A stretch of 64,000 nt of DNA from Labia minor (lineage: Eukaryota; Arthropoda; Insecta; Dermaptera; Spongiphoridae): contig OY720348.1 of assembly GCA_963082975.1 (NCBI GenBank), forward strand, positions 67,481,719 to 67,545,718. Direction: 5' to 3'. Positions 57,536 to 64,000 of this stretch are shown one piece after another. Made by a program: the position numbers and the translations under genes. The notes beneath the pieces were generated by a model. That model saw nothing but the letters and a program-made list of their open reading frames with translations. It was not told where the DNA came from and did not search any database. The stretch's first letter is position 1; each line of letters opens with the position of its first letter.

Positions 57536-57840
57536 TAGTGATTCTCAACCTGGACGATAGACATCTTAAAGGAGGCAATTATTTGAATATACGATTTTGG
57601 GGGGCGATAAGTTATTTTTTGGGGGGCGATAGTATTTTTTGGGGACGAAATCATTTTCAACTCTAAAAAAAAGGTTTTTGATTTTTTTTTGCATTTTCCG
57701 CTTTTTTCAATATGGTTCTAAAAAAAATAAAGTCAGATGATTTTGAATTTTTATCTGTTAAAATTTATAGGGGGGGGGGGGCAATTATGAAGCCCGCCTT
57801 ACGAAGTGGGCGTTTAGTCCAAAAAAGTTGAGAACCATTA
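57536..57840. mobile_element. hAT MITE, 305 bp, GGGGGCGAT subfamily
   Basis: Ends TAGTGATTCTCAACC and GTTGAGAACCATTA. Flanks TTCGAAAG (57528-57535) and TTCTAAAG (57841-57848) match 7/8. The interior has GGGGGGCGATA repeats and a 12-G run near 57770. Confidence 0.85.
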
Positions 57841-57849
57841 TTCTAAAGG

Positions 57850-58768
57850 AAACCAAATAACGATCATGGGAGACCGAGATAGGCTTTGGATCGCCTGAAA
57901 AATAGGCAACCAAAAATTCTCTTTGATTTAGCGCTTATCTAAATTACAGGAGTCCTTGGTTATTGCTGCCCTCTTTCGTATATTTAATCAATTACTTTAT
58001 CGTCTATTTCTGATATATTAGTACAATGATCCCCAAAGTTTTTTTTTATCTCATTTCGACTAATCGAAATAAGTATATCTAAATATTTGTATCCAGAGAA
58101 GCGTAGGGAAGTGCTGCTGCTATATTGGAAGGTAAAAATATTTCAATTGGGATGAAAACGCGAAACAAAATTAGATTTTAATCACGAACACAACAAAAAA
58201 CACAAAAATAATTTTTGGTTTTATTTTTTTTTTTTTATTTTTTATTTTCTTCTCTTATAATGTAATTAATTAACAGGTGTGTCAACAAATTCTAAAGGTT
58301 ATCAAAATCAAATCATTGCATTGATTAACGTGGCTTCTTTTGAAATATTATTTTGAATATATATATATTATTGCCTTTTTATTTCTTCCAATCCCTTATA
58401 AATAAAGAAACATTCTTATTTGATCCCTACTGATTTATAAAATAAACATGATTTAATCATCGTATTAATTGATGATATCTTAGAAAATATATTATTTTAA
58501 TTTATTTAATAACTTAATTGATTAATTTTTATTTGATTTTATACAATATAGATATTTTGATTTTCTAGGCAATATACATCATTCTATTTCTATATCACAT
58601 ATCGATTTTTTTAAAAATTATGATCATTTATTAATAATTTCATCTCTAATTTTGTTTTTTTCTCTATTTGGGTATACCTATATATTTTCCATGAAAATAT
58701 TTTCATTCTATTATATTTATTTAAATTCCATTATAAAAAATTTAATATTATAAATTTATTGCTATTAG
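57850..58768. other. AT-rich low-copy sequence
   Basis: Nothing recognised. The first 120 bp (GGGAGACCGAGATAGGC) are slightly GC-richer and unique. Confidence 0.3.
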
Positions 58769-58776
58769 TACTAGAT

Positions 58777-59168
58777 CAGTGATTCTCCACCACTGTGCCG
58801 TGAGATTTTCAAAATGTACCGCCAAATTTTACAAATGTAAAGTTTAAATTGTGAAAAAGTAGTTATTTATTTTATATGTATGTAAAAAATAAAGGTAAAA
58901 TATTTTTGCGGTCAGGCTCTTAAACATTTTCGATCTTTCAATATGGCTATACCTCTATCACCAAGTGTGCCCACCCCTGTTATATTATTTCAGAAATATG
59001 CCTGACTATTGAAAAAGGTTGCCGACCCCTGATTATTATCATAAACTACATTACACAGTATATGATAGGTAAGTAAAGAACTTTTACACTTATCTTTTTC
59101 TTTGTGTGCCGTCAAATTTTTAAATCATTAAAAATGTGCCGCGGTAAAAGACAGGTTGAGAATCACTG
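58777..59168. mobile_element. hAT MITE, 392 bp, with nested hAT debris
   Basis: Ends CAGTGATTCT and GAGAATCACTG with an exact TACTAGAT duplication (58769-58776, 59169-59176). The interior contains GTGCCCACCCCTG and GGTTGCCGACCCCTG, which resemble ends of other hAT elements, so material was inserted and partly lost inside it. Confidence 0.9.
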
Positions 59169-59439
59169 TACTAGATTTATAGTATAGTATTAGATTCATG
59201 TCTGTCTTATAAGAAATAAAAGAAATTTTTAAAAGTTATATTTTAGTTGAAAACTTTTTGTGACAATCTAAAGTATTTTTTATTTATTATAAATCTCTCT
59301 CTCTCTCTCTATTATATATATATATATATATATATATTTAATAATATATATTGTTATTACAAAAGAAAGAGTACAAATTAAAAATAGAAAGAGAGAATTC
59401 TTATTTTTCTTAATGAATAATTAAGAATGTATTTATGTC

Positions 59440-60100
59440 AATTTTTTGACTGAACTGCTCGTTCTTTTGGCGGAATCGTGTTTTATGAGAAATGAGAAGG
59501 GAGGGGTTGGAAGCCCATTCAAGTTGGGATGGTGGTGGGCATCACCCCAAACATGGGAAGGGTGTCGAATAAAAGATTGCTCTGGCGATCGCTCTCTCGC
59601 AACCGGTGACCGCCAGGTAAGAAAAGTCGGCAAGGCGGTAAAGAAGACACAAGTTGCGGAGTGGGTAGGGGCTGGGTTAGCCAGGGGTTAGGGGATGAGG
59701 AGGCTGTGGCCACCCAGGAAGCCCCGGACGCCACGCGCCAGATAAGGTATTGATTTTGCGTTGGCGGCGTCTCGGTCCCCACGGCGTGACCTTATTCAAG
59801 ACAGCCCGCCTATGAATTAGCTCGATCCTTCCCCCCTTCCTTTTCACACCCTTCCACTGCCTGCCCTCCGAACCAAATATGTGTGTCCCTCTACTCCCTC
59901 CTAACCCGACGCCTCCTTGAACCACCCCATCCTCCTGGCCCTCCAAGCATGATGTGTGCTCCTTACGGTCTGTCAACAAGTGACAAATCATTCGTGGTTG
60001 CCTTGTCTTTTTGCTATTGGAGAGGGGAGGAGGGTCACCGCCTTTCCACGCTGATCAAGATGCAAAACCTCTCTCGCTCTTTTTTTTTCATATCACCGGA
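59440..60100. other. Prominent GC-rich unique island 13 with consensus 5' splice site
   Basis: GC-rich on both strands with overlapping 66-104 codon frames, none recognised. On the plus strand an open frame from 59446 reaches CAG|GTAAGA at 59614-59622, a perfect 5' splice-site consensus, after GGCGATCGCTCTCTCGC. Could be a first exon, promoter/CpG island or enhancer. Frames alone do not prove coding. Confidence 0.45.
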
Positions 60101-60311
60101 TTGATTTTTATTTTTATTTATTTTTTTTTTTTTGCTACTTATTCAAGGTGAATGAATCAAAGACAACTCCAAAATTGTGACTTTTTAATTGAAAAATAAT
60201 TAGAATCAAATATACATTAATAAATAAACAAAAAAACAAACAAACAAACAGAATTAATCATTATAACACAAATATATTTTAATTTAAAATTTTATAAATA
60301 AAATAATTTAT

Positions 60312-60907
60312 CATAGATAGTATTGAGATCACGAAAATTTTTGATATCGAGATTTTGATGTTTTTTACGTTTTGAAGGTCCCTGAATCATTTTCACTAAG
60401 GTTGAGAAAAATGTCTATGTACATGTGTGTATATGTGTGTGTATGTAGACCAGATTACGCAAAAACGGTTTGAGTTAGAATAATAAAATTTGATATACGG
60501 GCATTATTCAAAATTCGCAGTTTTCTATCAACTTTTGTAGCTCTTTTGGAAGAGGGTCATTATCTATCGCGTTTCCATTTTTTTTCCCTCTAAACTGACC
60601 GTAAAAATAAAGATATATGTTTGATAGTTTTTCAAAACATGATTAAAAATTGTATAAAACTGCTATATATAGAATTTCAGCTTGATTGAATTGCGGAAAG
60701 TATCCGGAATTCATTTTTTAACATTGCAAATCACGCGCCAGCACGTGGCGTTGTGCCATCAACAAAGAGCCAAACGCGCTGGTTTAATAAATATTATTTA
60801 TTAATTTTAATTTATAATTTAATTAATTAAATTAAATTTAAATATAATATATGTTATTTAATTCAATTCAAATTGCGAGATAGTCGAGTGGAGACACTCC
60901 AGCTTAT
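60312..60907 (+). mobile_element. Family A copy A15
   Basis: The start hairpin is reduced (TAGATAGTATTG), degenerate GT tract at 60420-60443, full GC block (CACGCGCCAGCACGTGG) and a complete end GCGAGATAGTCGAGTGGAGA then CACTCCAGCTTA. Confidence 0.85.
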
Positions 60908-61059
60908 TTTTAAATAAATAAATATAATTTTTTTTGGATTAATTAAGAAATATTTCTATTTATGTAAGTAATAGAAAATTTTAGATAGTTTTATTTTTGA
61001 AAATTTTCTATTAAATTTTTTTTTTTTTATATATTTAAACTTTTTTCAAATAGCCTGAA

Positions 61060-61320
61060 GGAGAATGACCAAAAGGGCCGTCCAAGTTAATTGTTGTAGA
61101 TGTTTTCAGGGGAATCGTGAGACAGGAGCACATGTTACATCCATTACAAAGGAAGAACCAGAAAGGATGAGATTTCAGTGTTAGCAAATATGCAAGCTGA
61201 AGGAATTTTGGAATGTGGATCCCTTTTATTAGGAAGGGGTATTTTATTATTCATGGCAATAGAAACAAATGCCCAAACATCTTAGGAATAAATTCGTAGA
61301 CTATTCTGAAGAAATAGGAA
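61060..61320. other. Non-repetitive island 14
   Basis: Unique sequence (AAAAGGGCCGTCCAAG, GAATTTTGGAATGTGGATCC). No recognised coding frame. Confidence 0.35.
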
Positions 61321-61555
61321 TATAATTATTGTTATTATGTTTATTATATTAAAGTATATTATATCAATATATGTATGTACTATTTATATATACAATTTAC
61401 TCTATCTACAAAATTCGACAAACTGTCTTACTTATGTTTATTTATTTATTTTTGTATATATAAAAAAAAAATGATTTGTAGACTGAGGCTTAAATATGAA
61501 GTCCAATCCTCTTTTTCCCAGCCACCCATACCCTGGGATGAAAAAATTTAGGAAT

Positions 61556-62290
61556 AAACTGGAGTGTCTCCACTTGACTATCTCGCAAATTTGAATTGGA
61601 TTAATTAATACATATATTATAACTATTTAAATTAAAATTAATTAATTAAATTATAAATTAAAAGTAATAAATAATATTTATTAAACCAGCGCGTGTTTGG
61701 CTCTTTGTTGATGGCACCACCTCACGTGCTGGCGCGTGATTTGCAGTGTTAAAAAATAATTTCCGAATAATTTCAGCGATTCAATCAAGCTGAAATTCTA
61801 TATAAAGCAGTTTTATACAATTTTTAATCATGTTTTGAAAAACTATCAAACATATATCTTTATTTTTACGGTCAGTTTAGAGGGAAAAAAATGAAAATGC
61901 GATAGAAACGCTCTTCCGAAAGAGCTACAAAAGTTGATAGAAAACTACGAATTTTCAATAATGACCATCTACCAAATTTCATGATTCTAGCTCAAACCGT
62001 TTTTGCGTAATCTTGTCTACATACACATACACACACACACAGTCACACACATAGAGACATTTTTCTCAACCTTAGTGAAAATGATTCAGGGACCTTCAAA
62101 ACTTAAAAAACATCAAAATCTCGACATCAAAAATTTTCGTGATCTCAAAATAAATCTTGTCTACACACACACACATACACACATTTTTCTTAACCTTAGT
62201 GAAAATGATTCAGAAACCTTCAAAACGTATAAAAACATCAAAATCTCGACATCGAAAATTTTCGTTATCGCAATACTATTTCTGGCGATA
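61556..62290 (-). mobile_element. Family A copy A16 with duplicated 3' end
   Basis: Starts AAACTGGAGTGTCTCCACTT and runs to a broken 3' end (TTTTCGTGATCTCAAAATAA, about 62150). A second microsatellite-plus-3'-end segment (62150-62290, ending TTTCTGGCGATAA) repeats the last 140 bp in tandem. Confidence 0.8.
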
Positions 62291-62589
62291 AAAATTATCT
62301 TATCCGTATAAATGTAATGCATAAAACAAGAATATTTCTAACACGCATGTATTAGAAATAAATCGATAATCTAGAATCTATTATCCATTTTTTCCTATAA
62401 AAATTACTTTTCCGATATTTTATCGTTGCTAAATTATTTATTGTATTCATATTTCCTTTCTTTTTTCATGTAAACATTGGCTTTCTTATTATCATTAATG
62501 ATAATAAAAATGAATCTTCAAAAACGAAATCATTCAGAATGCCAACAGAATGAAAATCAGTTATTGAAGTAAATGATAGTCTTGTATTA

Positions 62590-62900
62590 ATTACTAATTA
62601 AAAGAAATCCTTGACTGGTTTGGGTTGGAGAAAGGTTGATTGATGTGTTATTCAATCATGGTTGACATATGTTTACTGAACAGCACACACACACAATACT
62701 AACATTGATATTTTCCAAAGTTTTCTCGTAATTATCATTGGATTGGATGGCAGATGAGAGAATTCAATGGTATCAGGGAAGCCGTAGTGATGGCTGCCTA
62801 TCCATCCAGGAGCAGAAATTTTAAATTCTATCCCCAAGTATATTTTTCCTTTTCTTTTTCATCCATTCCCCTCCTAATTGAAATGTTAAGAACCATAATT
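62590..62900. other. Non-repetitive island 15
   Basis: Unique sequence (GGGAAGCCGTAGTGATGGC, CCTATCCATCCAGGAGC). No coding frame. Confidence 0.35.
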
Positions 62901-63389
62901 GATTTCGTTTTGTAGTCATATTGATAGCGAGTTAAACACAAAATGAATAAAACTAAACTTTATCATAGGATAATAAATAAAGATACCAGTAAGTATATGC
63001 AATCTTTGTTATGGATAGGTTATTAGAAATTATTGATATTAAATATATACCATCCTTTTTTATATGTATTTATAACATCTAATTAATGTACGTTTGTGAT
63101 TATAATTTTACAATATACATATATTTAAATTGATTTTAAAAATTATTATCTATATTTTTTGGATTAATTTTATTATTCAATTTATAATCAAAGATCTTCA
63201 TTGAAATTGTCAATATCAGTTAGTCATAATTCAGTTATTCGAAAATTTAGTGTTGTTAGAAAAATATGAATCCATATGTATTTGATTTTTGATTGTTTTG
63301 TTACGTTTTGTTGGTACTCCTATCCCTTATTTATGTTGATAAGATTGGCTATTTTGAATCTTTAGTTAATTTTTGACAGCTGTTTTGCT
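62901..63389. other. AT-rich sequence, nothing recognised
   Basis: No repeat partner or coding frame seen. Confidence 0.3.
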
Positions 63390-64000
63390 TGGACATGTTT
63401 TGGTTCGTGTTCGATTTTTGCTTATTCCAAAAAATGAATAAAAAAAATCTGTATCAAATTTTGTGTGAAAAACAAAAAGAAATGCGTGGACGCATTCCGA
63501 ATGTTGACTGTGGTATATCGTGAAGCCACCTTAGACAAAAGCAACGTTTATCGGTGGTATAAAATGTTCTCAGTGGGCGAGAAGATGGGAACGATGAAGA
63601 GCGTGCCGGACGGTTTTGCCTACAGTTTTCTTCAATTGCAGGGGCGTCGTGCATCATAAGTTCTTGCTAAAGGATAGCACGGTCAATAAAGAATATTACC
63701 TGCAATTTGTGCGAAGCAAACCACCAGAAACGCCCGGATTTGTGGAAGAACAAAAATTGGTTTTTGCACCATGATAACGCCCCTGCTCACACATCGTTGC
63801 TTGTGCGCAAATATTTGTCAAAAAACAACACAGTAATGGTGCCGCAGCTACCGTATTCCCCAGACCTGGCCACTGTGAATTTTTTTGTTCCCAACGGAAG
63901 AAGCCCATGAAAGGACTACGCTACGCTACAATTGAGGAGATAAAAACTGCATTGAAGGAGAAGCTAAACAAAAAATGACTTTTTCAAGTGCTTTGAAAAT
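63390..64000 (+). pseudogene. Mariner transposase pseudogene, runs to window edge
   Basis: N-terminal piece (63465-63659) reads CVDAFRMLTVVYREATLDKS, then NVYRWYKMFSVG. After an internal deletion, HKFLLKDSTVNKEYYLQF leads in another frame into RPDLWKNKNWFLHHDNAPAH (63707-63910), the second catalytic aspartate, and PYSPDLATVNFF with the third (DD34D). A further frameshift restores KKPMKGLRYATIEEIKTALK and a stop near 63976. At least three frame breaks make it dead. Its right terminal repeat lies beyond the window. Confidence 0.9.

Noticed and set aside
59677..59991. 104-codon minus-strand frame
   Set aside because: Same reason: GC-driven, low-complexity glycine/arginine composition. Only the splice-site observation was kept as a finding.

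Overview
This is an AT-rich, intron- or intergenic-type stretch of an animal nuclear genome. It is probably from an arthropod. Several mariner families, a DUF4817-type mariner, hAT MITEs, Helitron-like elements, a tRNA-derived SINE and non-LTR reverse-transcriptase tails sit together, with abundant AT, GT and GGAC microsatellites. I see no bacterial operons, rRNA, intact tRNA gene or CRISPR array. I cannot support any intact host protein-coding gene; the longest open frames are about 100 codons and most are repeat-derived or chance. Species cannot be fixed from the sequence alone.

Layout. 0-3.6 kb: a 674 bp near-perfect foldback element (215-888), AT-rich filler and a unique block (3100-3590). 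3.6-7.6 kb: a composite bounded by Helitron-type ends, holding a non-LTR reverse-transcriptase relic and a 662 bp hAT element with an exact 8 bp target duplication. 7.6-15.7 kb: a cluster of two short families (here A and B/C) that carry internal microsatellites. 17.9-24.8 kb: a Helitron-like element, an internally deleted mariner, hAT MITEs (one partly tandemly duplicated), SINEs, and a Helitron with a SINE inside its 5' end. 25-32.2 kb: another family A copy, a TTAA-flanked MITE inside a foldback relic, and two Helitron-like copies in opposite orientation around a GC-rich unique island (30.69-31.43 kb). 32.6-42.2 kb: more family A, RT relics, and arms of two large inverted repeats. 42.98-45.65 kb: a satellite of ~170 bp monomers with a 1192 bp higher-order repeat. 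46-64 kb: decayed mariners, a Tigger/pogo-like end, inverted-repeat partners, hAT MITEs, a triplicated hAT-derived block, GC-rich islands, and a mariner pseudogene running to the window edge.

No genes act together here; the organisation is evolutionary. Nested insertions can be ordered by target-site duplications and by comparison with uninserted paralogues in the same window. The unusual points are about 16 copies or fragments of one Helentron/HINE-like family in 64 kb, chimeras between two such families, a recent higher-order satellite duplication, large inverted duplications reaching beyond recognised element ends, and regularly spaced non-repetitive GC-richer islands that may be regulatory or exonic.
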